DNA of 64,000 nucleotides from Erinaceus europaeus (Eukaryota > Chordata > Mammalia > Eulipotyphla > Erinaceidae), in the NCBI RefSeq assembly GCF_950295315.1, contig NC_080172.1, positions 82,789,118 through 82,853,117 on the forward strand, read 5' to 3'. The notes beneath the pieces are model-generated. The model was not told where the DNA came from, did no database searches, and worked only from the letters and a program-made list of their open reading frames with translations. Below are positions 10,786 through 21,297 of this stretch, in pieces (position 1 is the first letter of the stretch; each line of letters begins with the position of its first letter). Made by a program: the position numbers and the translations under genes.

Positions 10786-11839
10786 AAGTGTCCATATGCA
10801 AATTTACTAGACATATATAACCATTCGTATACAACTTGATTTCCTCATTTGCCATAAATGTTGGTGAATCATCAGTTTTCCTATAACAGTAACCAACTTT
10901 CCTTCGAGGAAAAGCAATTCAATCATATATTTGTATTTCTACTTTCAACATAGGCATGTGGTTCGTACTTTGATTAGTACCACGAGCGAAGAGCACGCAG
11001 CAGAACAGTGAAATAGGTATGGCAGTGATATGACTAGGAGAGTTGGCTTCCCAAAGTAAAAAAAAAAAAAAAAAGTAAGAAAGACAACCTTGGCTTTAAC
11101 TTCTAGAGAAATCAGTCTACCTGAGAAGAAAATGACATCAGTGACTATGAACCCCATTCCTAGTTGTTTTGTATAGTTCAACAAATACAAAATAAAGTAT
11201 CACCAGAAATCTACTTACATATATAGAGAAATGTTTCTGAAAACTACTTACTGTTGTTAATGGATGCAGAGGCTGACAGCATCGATGTTAGCAATGATCA
11301 GCTAAGAAAGGACTGTAGGGCAAATAGTTCTCAGTGTAACTCTGATGACTAAAATCCTTGGTGAGACTATAACCAAGTGAAAAGTAATGTCAGCCTAGTT
11401 CTAATTTTAGTTCATGGACAAAGCTGAGAATAGCAAGAATCACATGACACTTCTGTGTGAAGAATCAGCTAACAATGTATGTGTATCCTGTACACTGCAA
11501 AATTCTGTATTACGAGAATATAAAACTATCAAGGTATAACACTTCTGAAAAATAATTACTATTAAAGGTCCTTTAACTTTTTGTGCACTTTCTGAGTATT
11601 AGTAGAATTTAATCAGTCTGTTGCAAGCAGAGAAATTTAGAGAATACAGATGTAGAACATGAAAAAAAACCTATTTAGTAACACATAGATGCTAAATACT
11701 AAATTAAAAGTGTACAGATACTTTAGAAAAAGAGAAAATTGAAAGTGTACCTTAGTATGGAATTCCAAGCTTCTACAGCATCTAGGCTTGAAATTTACTT
11801 AACTCTCAACTTATCTCATTAACCTTCTATAGACAATAG
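10786..11839. other. Unique LRRC39 upstream/intronic sequence
   Basis: About 1 kb with no recognised repeat except a 17-nt A-run at 11057-11073. The minus-strand reading frame 10945-11190 has no family resemblance and is treated as chance. Confidence 0.5.
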
Positions 11840-11944
11840 AAGTTCTTCCTTTTCCTTCCTTTTTTTCTTTTTCTTTCTTTCTTTCTCTCTTTCTTTCTTC
11901 CTTCCTTCCTTCCTTCCTTCCTTCCTTCCTTTTTTTCTTTCTGT
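11840..11944. repeat. Pyrimidine-rich (CTTT)n/(CTTC)n tract
   Basis: Tandem CTTT then CTTC units form the degenerated A-tail side of the adjacent minus-strand SINE. Confidence 0.9.
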
Positions 11945-11992
11945 CTTTTATTTGCTAGGACAGAGAGGAATTAAGAAGGAAGGCAGATAGAT

Positions 11993-12035
<43 letters not shown>

Positions 12036-12153
12036 GAGAGATACGCTGTTGCACTGCTTCACCTATGAAGCTTTCACCCCTGCAGGTAGGGACCTGAACC
12101 TGAGTTCTTATGCATGGAAACACATGCACTTAATCAACTGCACCACTGCACAT
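11945..12153 (-). repeat. SINE-B-type with (GA)n expansion
   Basis: AGGACAGAGAGGAATTAAGA precedes an expanded (AG)n at about 11998-12031. The head ends ACTGCACCACTGCACATGG. Confidence 0.8.
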
Positions 12154-12375
12154 GGAACAAATTCCAAGAGAAGGAACTATCCCATCCTACCCAATCGTCC
12201 TATTTGGTCTCTTTTCTGAAGGTGACAGCCATAGCTAGTTACTTGTGAACCCTTCCAAAGATGATCCGTCAATTTAGAAGCATGGATATGTCTGTCTTCT
12301 TTATTTCCTTCTCTCTCTCTCTTTCTTTCTCTTTTTCTTTATTTCTTTATGTCTATATTTGTTTAAAACACACAG

Positions 12376-12510
12376 AGCCTGGGTGGTGACACAACTGATA
12401 AAATATTGGAGCATGAGGCCCTGAGTTTGATCCCCAGAATCTCAAGGTGGTCCTGAGTACTAAAGTGATTCTCCAGTTTTTTTCTCATGAATAAGTAAAT
12501 AAATAGTAGG
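12376..12510 (+). repeat. SINE-C/D-type, diverged
   Basis: GCCTGGGTGGTGACACAACT and TGAGTTTGATCCCCAGAATC point to an old SINE with an AATAAATAG tail. Confidence 0.6.
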
Positions 12511-12539
12511 CAAATCTTTAAAAATTAAAGAAAAGTAAT

Positions 12540-12651
12540 ACATGGTGCAAAGCACAAGGACCGGCAGTAAGGATCCAGGTTTGAGATCCCACCACCTCCC
12601 CACTTGCAGGGGTGTTGCTTCACAGGAGGTGAAGCAGGTCTGCAGGTGACT
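12540..12651 (+). repeat. SINE-A, truncated at both ends
   Basis: It starts at CATGGTGCAAAGCACAAGGA and stops at GTCTGCAGGTGA where a minus-strand SINE-A begins. Confidence 0.85.
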
Positions 12652-12953
12652 TTTTTTTTAAATTAATTAATTTATTTTCCCTTTTGTTTCCCTTGTTGTT
12701 TTTTTATTACTGTTGTAGTTATTATTGTTGTTGTAATTGATGTTGTCATTCTTAGATAGGACAGAGAGAAGTGGAGAGAGGAGGGGAAGACAGAAAGGGG
12801 GAGAGAAAGATAGACACCTGCAGACCTGCTTCACCACCTGTGAAGTGACACCCCTGTAGGTGGGGAGCCAGGGGCTAGAACTGGGATCCTTATGCCAGTC
12901 CTTGTGCTTTGCGTCACCTGCGCTTAACCCACTGCACTAACACCCAGCTCCCA
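12652..12953 (-). repeat. SINE-A
   Basis: It has a T-run and AATTAATTAATTTATTTTCC tail side, and a head ending ACACCCAGCTCCC. With the previous fragment it forms a head-to-head inverted pair. Confidence 0.93.
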
Positions 12954-13259
12954 CTACCATCCTTTATAATGGCTTCATAGTATTTTAGTGTTTGGGTGGA
13001 TCATAAATCACTGAGTCACTTGAATATTTTGACAATTTTCATGCTTTTATTTTTTATTTTTATTACTTTGCAGTGTTTTTACAGACTTTTAATCTCTGAG
13101 GTATAATTTCACATGCATACATGGTGTGTATAAATCACCACAAATACACACACACACATACACACACCACCACCACCACCACCACCAAAGTCTTGTGTCC
13201 TATTTTGTAATAGCTATTACCATAGTTCTCACAAACTCTGAGAGACAGTTTGGTCACAT
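12954..13259. other. Intronic sequence with (CA)n and (CAC)n
   Basis: The CACACACA and CACCACCACC runs at about 13147-13187 are simple repeats. Nothing else is recognised. Confidence 0.6.
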
Positions 13260-13562
13260 TTTTTTATTATTATCTTTATTTATTTATTGGAATGAGACAG
13301 CCAGAAATTGAGAGCGAAGGGAATGACAGAGAGACACCTTCAACCCTGCTTCACCTCTTGTGAAGTGCCCCTCCCACCCTCCACCCTCACCCCTGCAGGT
13401 GCAAACTGGAAGCCTGCAGGTGTAAACTGGAAGCCTGCCCCTCCCAGCCTCCACCCTCACCCCTGCAGGTGCAAACTGGAAGCCTGAACTGGAAGCCTGA
13501 AGCCTGGGTCCCTGTGCATTGTAACGTGTGTGTGCTCAACCAGGTGCGACACCACCCGGCCC
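13260..13562 (-). repeat. SINE-B with internal tandem duplication
   Basis: A normal SINE-B start (ATTGAGAGCGAAGGGAATGA) and end (GACACCACCCGGCCCC) enclose roughly two copies of a 69-70 bp unit at about 13366-13505. The unit contains CCACCCTCACCCCTGCAGGT and shorter AACTGGAAGCCTG repeats. Confidence 0.9.
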
Positions 13563-13699
13563 CTGGCCACTTCTTTTTCTTAATAATTTTTTTTTTTGTC
13601 CATCAGTGTTCAACATATGTACAAAAACAGAGGTGGTTCTGGTACATGAACAAGTAACTTTAATTATTTTATTTATTCATTTTTTAATGTTTTTCTTTT

Positions 13700-13912
13700 C
13701 TTTTTACAATCTTCTTATTATTGTTGTTACTATCTTTATTTATTGGATAACAGACAGAAATTGAGATGGAAGGGGTGATAGAGAGGGAGAGAGACAGACA
13801 TACCCGCCGCACTACTTCACCCGCAAAGCTTTCCCCCTGTAGATGGGGACCAGGGGCTCCAACCTGGGTCTGTAACATGTGTGCTCAACCACGTGCACCA
13901 CCTCCCAGCCCC
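13700..13912 (-). repeat. SINE-B
   Basis: TATTGGATAACAGACAGAAA to ACCACCTCCCAGCCCC. The head reads as an old but complete copy. Confidence 0.88.
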
Positions 13913-13975
13913 ATCTTTTCTTTTATCTTTTCCTTTCTTTTCTCTTCTTATCTTTTCTCCCCCCCCTTTTTTTGT

Positions 13976-14050
13976 AACCAAAGCACTGCTCAACTCTAGT
14001 TTATGGTGGTGCAGGGCACTGAACCTGGGACTTTACATGCAGGTATTACA
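13976..14050 (-). repeat. SINE-D fragment
   Basis: AAAGCACTGCTCAACTCTAG and GAACCTGGGACTTTACATGC are the minus-strand SINE-D centre. Confidence 0.7.
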
Positions 14051-14165
14051 GTGTGCAAGGACCCAGGTTCAATCCCTCGCTCCCCGCCTGCAGAGGGAAA
14101 GCTCTATAAGTGGTGAAGTAGGACTGCAGGTGTCTGCCTCTTTTTCTTTCTTTTTTCTTTTTCTA
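14051..14165 (+). repeat. SINE-B, 5' truncated
   Basis: It starts inside the head (GTGCAAGGACCCAGGTTCAA) and ends in a T/C-rich degenerated tail. Confidence 0.75.
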
Positions 14166-14184
14166 GCTTTCTATTTTTTTTCTT

Positions 14185-14395
14185 CAAGTTATTATTTATA
14201 AAATGGAAACACTAACAAGACCATAGGATAAGAGGGGTACAAATTCCACACAGTTCCCACCACCGGAACTCCATATCCCATTCCCTCCCCTGATAGCTTT
14301 CCTATTCTTTATCCCTCTAGGAGCATGGACCCAGGGACATTATGGGATGCAAATGTGGACCGTATGGCTTCTGTAATTGCTTCCTCGCTGAACCT
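14185..14395 (-). repeat. Rep-E, left arm of inverted pair
   Basis: ATTTATAAAATGGAAACACT to GCTTCTGTAATTGCTTCC. It is the inverted partner of 14665-14895. Confidence 0.92.
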
Positions 14396-14648
14396 CCAGG
14401 GTTATCGCTGGGGCTTGATGCCTGCACTAAGAATCCACTGCTCCTGGAAGTCATTATTCTTTTTCTGTTGTTGTTGCATAGGACAGAAAGATATTGAGAA
14501 AAGAGGGGAAGACAGACACCTGCAGATCTACTTCACCATTTGCAAGGCGACATGCCTGCAGGTGGGGAGCTGGTGGCTGGAACAGGGATCCTTACGCTGG
14601 TGTTTGCTCATTGCACCATGTTGTACCCGGTGCACTATCACCCAGCCC
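14396..14648 (-). repeat. SINE-A long form between Rep-E arms
   Basis: CCTCCAGGGTTATCGCTGGG to ACTATCACCCAGCCCCC. It is the spacer of the Rep-E inverted repeat. Confidence 0.9.
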
Positions 14649-14664
14649 CCTCCCTTTCCCTTTC

Positions 14665-14895
14665 AGTGGGAAACACCCATGTTCAGCGGGGAAGCAATTA
14701 CAGAAGCCAGACCTTCCACCTTCTGCACCCCATAATGACCCTGGGTCCATACTCCCAGAGGGTTAAAGAATAAGAAAGCTATCAGGGGAGGGGATGGGAT
14801 ACAGAGTTCTGGTGGTGGGAATTGTGTGGAGTTATACCCCTCTTATCCTATGGTTCTTGTCAGTGTTTCCTTTTTATAAGTAAAAATTATAAAAA
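14665..14895 (+). repeat. Rep-E, right arm of inverted pair
   Basis: GGAAACACCCATGTTCAGCG, AGCAATTACAGAAGCCAGAC, then the A-rich tail at 14875-14903. Confidence 0.93.
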
Positions 14896-14971
14896 AAAAT
14901 AAATTCTTGAATGCTTCTGTGATGTGTAAGTTCGGAGAGTTGTGTACTGTTAAAGATCACCGAAAGAGTGG

Positions 14972-15262
14972 TGGTCGGCCTCTGGTGCACCAGGTTAAAC
15001 ATACTGAGTGCAAAGTGCAAGGACCCCACAAAGATCCTGGTTTGAGCCCTGGGCTCCTCACCTGCAGGGGGTATCACCTCACAAGCGGTGAAGCAGGCCT
15101 GCAGGTGTGTTTTTCTCTTTTCCTCTCCACTCTCAATTTTCCCTCTGTCCTATCCAAAAAATAAAAAATAAATATATTTTTTAAAATGGCTGTCAGGAGC
15201 AATGGATTGGTAGTGCAGTCACCAAGCCCCAGTGATAACCCTGGAGGAAAAAAAAAAAAAAA
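14972..15262 (+). repeat. SINE-A/B long form
   Basis: Head GGTCGGCCTCTGGTGCACCA, long 3' block (AGCAATGGATTGGTAGTGCA) and a 15-nt A-run at 15248-15262. Confidence 0.88.
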
Positions 15263-15415
15263 TCATGGAAAGAGTAAAGAAGCTATGGCCAGAACCTAAA
15301 CTTCTGTCTAGAAGGTTTATATCTCACACTACTGATTCTTTAAAGTTTTTCATAAATCTAAGTTGAGGTTAAAGGAAGAGTTTAGGTTCAGTTGAAAGGA
15401 ATACTAAGTTACTGG

Positions 15416-15500
15416 AACCAGGGAGGTGGTTCTATAGAGGAGCACCTGTCTTATATAAGGTGAGGTCCTGGGATTTACTCCTGACACCACGTGAGAACAT
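15416..15500 (+). repeat. SINE-D-like, diverged
   Basis: AACCAGGGAGGTGGTTCTAT and AAGGTGAGGTCCTGGGATTT are weak matches to the SINE-C/D heads. Confidence 0.4.
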
Positions 15501-15532
15501 TGAGAACAAAGTTGGTTAGAATTCTATGAATG

Positions 15533-15824
15533 GGGAGTCAGGCCATAGTGCAGCGGGTTAAGCACTGGTGGCACAAAGTGCAAAGACCGGCTTAAGGATC
15601 CCGGTTTGAGTCCACGGCCTCCCACCTGACCTGCAGGGGAGTCGCTTCACAGGCGGTGAAGCAGGTCTGCAGGTGTCTATCTTTCTCTCCCCTTTTCTGT
15701 CTTCCCCTCCTCTCTCCATTTCTCTCTGTCTATCCAACAACAACGACATCAGTAACTACAACAATAAAACAACAAAGGCAACAAAAGGAAATAAATAAAT
15801 TAATTAATTAAATTTTTTTTTTAA
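15533..15824 (+). repeat. SINE-A
   Basis: Head GGGAGTCAGGCCATAGTGCA, body and a (TTAA)n/T-rich tail at 15793-15823. Confidence 0.93.
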
Positions 15825-15899
15825 AGTCTAACACTCAATCTGGAATTGTATGGATGGTAGAATGGTGCTTAGTGTTCTCTTTCTCTCTCTCTTTCTCTT

Positions 15900-16100
15900 T
15901 TTAAATTATCTTTATTTATTGGACAGAGACAGCCAGAAATTGACAGGGAAGGGGGAGATATAGAGGGAGAGAAAAAGACATCTGCAACACTGCTTCACCA
16001 CTTGCAAAGCTTTCCCCCTACAGGCTGAGACTGGGGGTCAAACCCAGGTCCTTGCACATTGTAAAACGTGAGCTCAACAGGTGTGCCACTACTCAGTCCC
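15900..16100 (-). repeat. SINE-B
   Basis: ATTGGACAGAGACAGCCAGA to GTGCCACTACTCAGTCCC. A CT-rich tract lies on its tail side. Confidence 0.88.
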
Positions 16101-16133
16101 TTCCTCTTTCTCTCTCTCTTTTTGTATGTGTGT

Positions 16134-16444
16134 GCCTCCAGGGTTATTGCTGGGTCTCGGTGCCTGCACTATGAATCCACCGCTCTTGTAGGCTATTTTT
16201 TCCCTTTTGTTAATCATTGTTGTTATTATTATTGCTTGTCGTTGTTGTTGGGTAGGACAGAGAGAAATGGAGAGAGGAGAGGAAGACAGAGAGGGGAGAG
16301 AAAGACAGACTCCTGCAGACTTGCTTCACTGCATGTGAAGCGACCATCCTGCAGGTGGAGAGCTGGGGACTCGAACCGAGTTCCTTGAGTGGGTCCTTGT
16401 TTTGTGTCACGTGCTTTTAGCCCACTGTACTACCGCCCAGCCCC
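16134..16444 (-). repeat. SINE-A long form
   Basis: GCCTCCAGGGTTATTGCTGG to CTACCGCCCAGCCCCC, complete. Confidence 0.93.
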
Positions 16445-16504
16445 CTCTTTTTCTTTTTAATCTGTCTACCTATATATTTTACTATCTTTAAAAATTTTTT
16501 TAAT

Positions 16505-16803
16505 TAGGCTGGGGAGATGACTTTGTGGTAGAATGCTGACGAAGGGACCTGAGTGTGAACTCTAGTGCTACATTTATTTATTTACTTATTTAAAGATTTT
16601 ATTTATTTATGAGAAAGATAGGAGGAGAGAGAAAGAAGCAGACATCACTCTGGCACATGTGCTGCCGGGGATCGAACTTCATGCTTGAGAGTCTAAAGCT
16701 TTATCACTGTGCCACCTCCCGGACCACTCTAGTGCTACATTTAAAAAGAGGAATACCATTCAATCCACAGCACCACCATAAGCCAGAGCTAAGCACAGCT
16801 TTA
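16505..16803 (+). repeat. SINE-D split by SINE-C
   Basis: The left part is 16505-16576 (GGCTGGGGAGATGACTTTGT) and the right part 16744-16803 (CACCATAAGCCAGAGCTAAG). The insertion carries a 17-bp TSD. Confidence 0.9.
16577..16726 (-). repeat. SINE-C with 17-bp TSD
   Basis: Complete copy ending CACCTCCCGGACC. The TSD CTCTAGTGCTACATTTA is at 16560-16576 and 16727-16743. Confidence 0.96.
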
Positions 16804-16805
16804 GG

Positions 16806-16836
<31 letters not shown>

Positions 16837-16850
16837 ATTTCTCTCTCTCA
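16804..16850. repeat. (TC)n microsatellite
   Basis: TC dinucleotide run at the tail of the interrupted SINE-D. Confidence 0.9.
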
Positions 16851-17094
16851 AAAATAAATATTTTAAAAGACAGGGGAATACTGATTTGTCACTTTGGAAA
16901 CAATTTAGATCAATACCTTTAGTAATGTCTGAAATTAAGTTTTATTTTCATAGTATGTATAGAAAATCTACACATTTTAAAGATTTTCTTTCCTCTCCTG
17001 ACCTCACCCCTTATTTACTATATTCAGCCCTACAAGGCAATGCTAAGAGAGACCAGTGGACATGTTGATCAACACTTCAGAAATAGCAGCAAGA

Positions 17095-17446
17095 GGGGGT
17101 TGGGCGGTAGCGCAACGGGTTAAGCGCAAGTGGAGCAAAGCACAAGGACCAGCATAAGGATCCCGGTTCAAGCCGCTGGCTCCCCACCTGCAGGGGAGTC
17201 ACTTCACAAGCCTTGAAGCAGGTCTACAGGCATCTATCTTTCTCTCCCCCTCTCTGTCTTCCCCTTCTCTCTCGATTTCTCTCTGTCCTATCCAACAACG
17301 AAAGACATCAACAACAATAATGACCACAGCAAGGCTACAACAAGGGCAACAAAAGGGGGAAAAAATGGCCTCCAGGAGCAGTGGATTCATGGTGCAGGCA
17401 CTTAGCCCCAGCAATAACCCTGGAGGCAAAAAAAAAAAAAAAAGAA
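17095..17446 (+). repeat. SINE-A long form with TSD
   Basis: Complete copy. The TSD GAAATAGCAGCAAGA is at 17080-17094 and 17447-17461, so the insertion is clean and young. Confidence 0.97.
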
Positions 17447-17591
17447 GAAATAGCAGCAAGAATGGGGAAAGTGAACAGATTCCTAAGATATTTATGAAAG
17501 AGATCTGTCAGGAGGCCTTGTGGAGGGGCAGAAAAGGAAGAAACAAGATGCCCTCATGAGTATTTTCCACTCGTGGATGCCCCCCCATTTA

Positions 17592-17593
<2 letters not shown>

Positions 17594-17623
<30 letters not shown>

Positions 17624-17678
17624 ATATATATTTAAATATATATATATATATATAGATATATATATATATATATATATC
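17594..17678. repeat. (TA)n microsatellite
   Basis: About 85 bp of alternating TA with short interruptions. It forms the expanded tail side of the adjacent minus-strand SINE. Confidence 0.95.
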
Positions 17679-17679
17679 C

Positions 17680-17790
17680 AGAAAGAGAGGGAGCGATCCA
17701 GAGCATCATTCTGGCACATGTGGTGCTAGAGGATTAAACCTCTTACGTGAGAAACCAATACCTCACACACTGCTCCACCTCCAGACTGAC
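17680..17790 (-). repeat. SINE-C, diverged
   Basis: CATCATTCTGGCACATGTGG and CTGCTCCACCTCCAGACTGA identify an old copy. Confidence 0.7.
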
Positions 17791-17861
17791 GGTGCCCAGA
17801 TTCTTTAGCACATCTCTGTACTTCGATAACATTGAAATTTTTTTTAATTCTTTTCAGAAAT

Positions 17862-18018
17862 TAATGTTTTTTATACTTTATGTATTTATTAATGAGAAAG
17901 ATAGTAAGAGAGAGAAAGAACCAGACATTACTCTGGTACATGTGCTGCCAGGAATTGAACTCAGGACCTCATGCTTGAGAGTCCAATGCTTTATCCACTG
18001 TGCCATCTCCTGGACCCC
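17862..18018 (-). repeat. SINE-C
   Basis: TATTAATGAGAAAGATAGTA to TGTGCCATCTCCTGGACCCC, complete. Confidence 0.93.
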
Positions 18019-18021
18019 TGA

Positions 18022-18262
18022 ACTTTTTTTTTTTAATGTTTATTTATTTTCCCATTTGCTGCCCTTGTTGTGGTTATCGATGTCGTTGTTGTTGGATAGG
18101 ACAGAAATGGAGAGAGGAGGGAAAGACAGAGAGGGGGAGAGAAAGATAGACACCTGCAGACCTGCTTCACCGCCTGTGAAACAACTTCCCCTGCAGGTGG
18201 GGAACTGGGGGCTCAACTGGCATCCTTACACCGCCTCGTGCTTTGCGCCACCGCCCGACTCC
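18022..18262 (-). repeat. SINE-A
   Basis: T-run, TTTTCCCATTTGCTGCCC, then a head ending GCCACCGCCCGACTCCC with part of the tRNA head deleted. Confidence 0.92.
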
Positions 18263-18271
18263 CCCCCCCCT

Positions 18272-18395
18272 TTTTTTTTTTACTAGAGCACTGATCAGCT
18301 GTGGTTTATGGTAGTGTGAGGGATTGAACCTGGGACTCTGAAGCCTCAGGCATGAGAGACTCTTTGCAAGCCATTATGCTATTTACCCCGCCCAA
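18272..18395 (-). repeat. SINE-D
   Basis: AGAGCACTGATCAGCTGTGG to AAGCCATTATGCTATTTACC. Three minus-strand SINEs of three families (C, A, D) follow one another here. Confidence 0.88.
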
Positions 18396-18423
18396 TCTTC
18401 AGCTTATTATCATGAAACATCAC

Positions 18424-18698
18424 TTTTAAAAAAAATTATTTATTTACTCCCTTCTGTTGCCCTTGTTTTATTGTTGATGTTATTGATATCGTTGTTGTTT
18501 GATAGGACAGAGAGAAATGGAGAGAAGAGGGGAAGACAGAAAGGGGGAGAAAAAGAGAGACACCTGCAGACCTGCTTCACCGCATGTGAAGCGACTCCCC
18601 TGCAGGTAGGGAGCTGGGGGCTCCAACCAGGATCCTTACGCTGGTCCTTGTGCTTTGCGCCACCTTTGCTTAACCCACTGTGCTATTGCCAGACTCCC
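18424..18698 (-). repeat. SINE-A with TSD
   Basis: Complete. AACATCACTTTTA on the left and AACATCACTTTA on the right are the likely TSD. Confidence 0.93.
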
Positions 18699-19259
18699 CG
18701 GAACATCACTTTATCATGGAAAAATTACAGGAATTTCTTCCTCTCTCTCTTGATATTGGGTTGAGGAATGTGAGTAATATTCTCCTGAGCACATAATATG
18801 ACTTAAAAAGCAAAAATGTAAGAAAATCAACTGAATGCTGGAGTCCATTTTTGCTGGCACAGGTTAAACACAGGCAGTACATTCTGAGGTTAGTTTTGGC
18901 AAGAGGAGTTTTCTGACCACAGCAGATGGTGCAACTGGTTTTGGTGGACAGATGCAGCACTCTTGCCAAGTCAGTTCTGTGATGTAATTCTGATAGTAGT
19001 TCCTTTGAATTAATATTCCCTCCTCAGACCTGCTTCAAAAGAAAGCAAACAAACAACAACAACAAAACAGCACACCTCATACATACTGGTGATGGTACTG
19101 GCTTCCTACCCAATGAATGAGACATTTGGGGACACAAATTTTGATATGCTTTTTCTGCTTTGTATTTTTATGAACTCCTTTATCAGTTCTATAGAAATAA
19201 GTTACACTGAGCCTAAAACTCTTTCACTGCATAGTTATATACGAATGGCTCTTTCTCTC
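18699..19259. other. Unique sequence with a Cys-rich chance ORF
   Basis: A minus-strand frame at 18706-18969 encodes an 87-residue Cys-rich peptide (CTICCGQKTP and CLCLTC), but no family was recognised and no splice context supports it. It could be an unidentified non-coding LRRC39 5' exon region. Confidence 0.3.
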
Positions 19260-19370
19260 TTTTCCTCTTCCTTCCTTTCCTTCCTTCTCTCCTTCCTTCC
19301 TCCCTCCCTTCCTCTCTTTTTTTATTTCTTTTTCTCTCTCTTTCTTTCTTCTTCCTCTTCTCTTTCTTTC
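19260..19370. repeat. Pyrimidine-rich (CTTC)n/(CTTT)n tract
   Basis: C/T-only text, the tail side of the minus-strand SINE-D that follows. Confidence 0.85.
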
Positions 19371-19497
19371 AACAGAGCACTGCTTAATCCTGGCTTATGG
19401 TGGTGTAAAGTGGGGTGAAGGGGTGTGTTGAACGGGAAACCTTAGAGCCTCAGGCATGCAAGTCATTTGTATAAACATTATGCTATCTCCATGACTA
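19371..19497 (-). repeat. SINE-D
   Basis: CAGAGCACTGCTTAATCCTG to AACATTATGCTATCTCCATG. Confidence 0.85.
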
Positions 19498-19518
19498 CAT
19501 ATTTATTTTCTTTCTCTT

Positions 19519-19900
19519 TCTTTCCCTTTTTTCTTTCTTTCTTTCTTTTTTTTTTTTTTTTTTTTTTGCCTCCAGGGTTATTGCTGGGGCTCAGTGCCTG
19601 CATCTTGAATCCACTGTTCCTGGAGGCTATTTTTTCCCCATTTTGTTGCCGTTGTTGTTGTGCTTATTGTCGTTGTTATTTTTGTCATAGCTGTTGTTGT
19701 TGGATAGGACAGAGAAAAATGGAGAGAGAAGGGAAAGACAGAGAGAGGGAGAGAAAGATAGATACCTGCAGACCTGCTTCACTGCTTGTGAAGCTACTCC
19801 CCTGCAGGTGGGGAGCTGGGGGCTCGAACCAGGATCCTTATGCCAGCCCTTGCGCTTTGCACCATGTGCGCTTAACCCGCTGCACTGCCGCCCGACTCCC
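19519..19900 (-). repeat. SINE-A long form with TSD
   Basis: Pyrimidine tail and a T-run at 19545-19567, then GCCTCCAGGGTTATTGCTGG to CTGCCGCCCGACTCCC. ACATATTTATTTTCTTTCT and ACATACTTATTTTCTTTCT flank it as a TSD. Confidence 0.95.
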
Positions 19901-20354
19901 TACATACTTATTTTCTTTCTAGGATGTCGACCAAACTTCTGAGGCTACATTATATACATTTCAAAAAGGTAACTACAAAAGTTTTGCTTGTTTGTTTTCC
20001 ACATTTTCATAGGTACATGGCAGAATCTCACAGTTTGCTCTGTCTTGAGCTAGCAACATTTGAAGCAAAGGGACTTTTCTAATCTTGTGCCAGAAACACA
20101 GCAGTACTAAGATCAGACTCCTGTGCAATTTGTGAAGGCTTTAGTTGGAGGAGCTATTGTTTCAGACTGTTAGTCATGTTTGAATTTATATTCAATCCTG
20201 CAATTTCCATGAACTTAATTACACCAGCCATTAATTTAGTTAACTTGCCTCTGTTACTGCAGTTTGAACTTCAGCTGCATATTTTCCAGAAGGTGAATTT
20301 GCTAGGTTTTTTCCAGATTGCTTGCTTTCTTGCAACTTCTCCACAAACTTTTTA
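19901..20354. other. Unique intergenic/intronic sequence
   Basis: No gene or recognised repeat. AT-moderate single-copy-looking text. Confidence 0.5.
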
Positions 20355-20748
20355 AAAACTATTTTTATATTTATTTACTTATTTTCCCTTTTGTTGCCCT
20401 TTTTATTGTTGTAGTTATTATTGTTGTTATCGATGTCGTCATTGTTAGACAGGACAGAGAGAAATGGAGAGAGGAGGGGAAGACAGAGAGGGAGAGAGAA
20501 AGATAAACACCTGCAGACCTGCTTCACGGCCTGTGGAGGGACTCCCCTGTGGTGGGAAGCTGGGGGCTCAAACCAGGATCTTTACGTGAGTCCTTGCACT
20601 TTGCGCCACTGCCGCATGCGCTACACCTTAGCCCGCTGCGCTACCACCCCTGCAGGTATGGACCCCGGGGGCTCCAACCGGGATCCTTCTGCTGGTCCTT
20701 GCGCTTTGCGCCACATGCGCTTAACCCACTGCACTACTGCCTGACTCC
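20355..20748 (-). repeat. SINE-A with a duplicated tRNA-like head
   Basis: The body (GACAGAGAGAAATGGAGAGA) leads to a first head (20570-20650, CGCATGCGCTACACCTTAGC) and then a second complete head (20650-20748, ending CTACTGCCTGACTCCC). The first-head text recurs at 21210-21292. Confidence 0.9.
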
Positions 20749-21007
20749 CCACAAACTTTCACAACTTGCTACATAACATTTATGGAACTTTCCTTTTTAT
20801 CATATTTTTAGAACTACTTACTATATACTTAGAATTTACTCAGAAGTTTTTGAGGCAAACTTAAAGCTAAATAGCTCATCACAAGTTTAAAACAACTTGA
20901 CATCTCCTTGGGCAATGCAGATGGGTGAGAGCATGGGTGCTGCTATGAGAGGAGGCTGCCTCCCCCTCAGTCTGAGGTGAGGGCTCTTCTTGACTCCCCA
21001 CCTCAAT
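20749..21007. other. Unique spacer
   Basis: Nothing recognised between two related SINE-A copies. Confidence 0.4.
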
Positions 21008-21297
21008 TTTTAAAAATATTTATTTATTTATTTACTTATTTTCCCTTTTGTTGCCCTTGTTTTAGTTATTATTGTTGTTGTTGAGGCCATCGTTGTTGGA
21101 TAGGACAGAGAGAGGAGGGGAAGACAGAGGGGGAGAGAAAGACAGACACCTGCAGACCTGCTTCACCGCCTGTGAAGCGACTCCCCTGCAGGTGGGAAGC
21201 TGGGGGCTCAAACCAGGATCTTTACGTGAGTCCTTGCACTTTGCGCCACTGCCGCATGCGCTACACCTTAGCCCGCTGCGCTACCACCCGACTCCCT
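21008..21297 (-). repeat. SINE-A sharing the variant head
   Basis: It carries the same unusual head (ACTGCCGCATGCGCTACACC) as the copy 600 bp to its left. Tail TTTTAAAAATATTTATTTAT. Confidence 0.93.

Noticed and set aside
17492..17729. Ile/Tyr repeat ORFs on both strands
   Set aside because: They come from the (TA)n microsatellite.
18706..18969. 87-residue Cys-rich minus-strand ORF resembling a zinc-binding fragment
   Set aside because: No family was recognised, no clear splice sites frame it, and flanking sequence is non-coding in character. It is kept only as unassigned.
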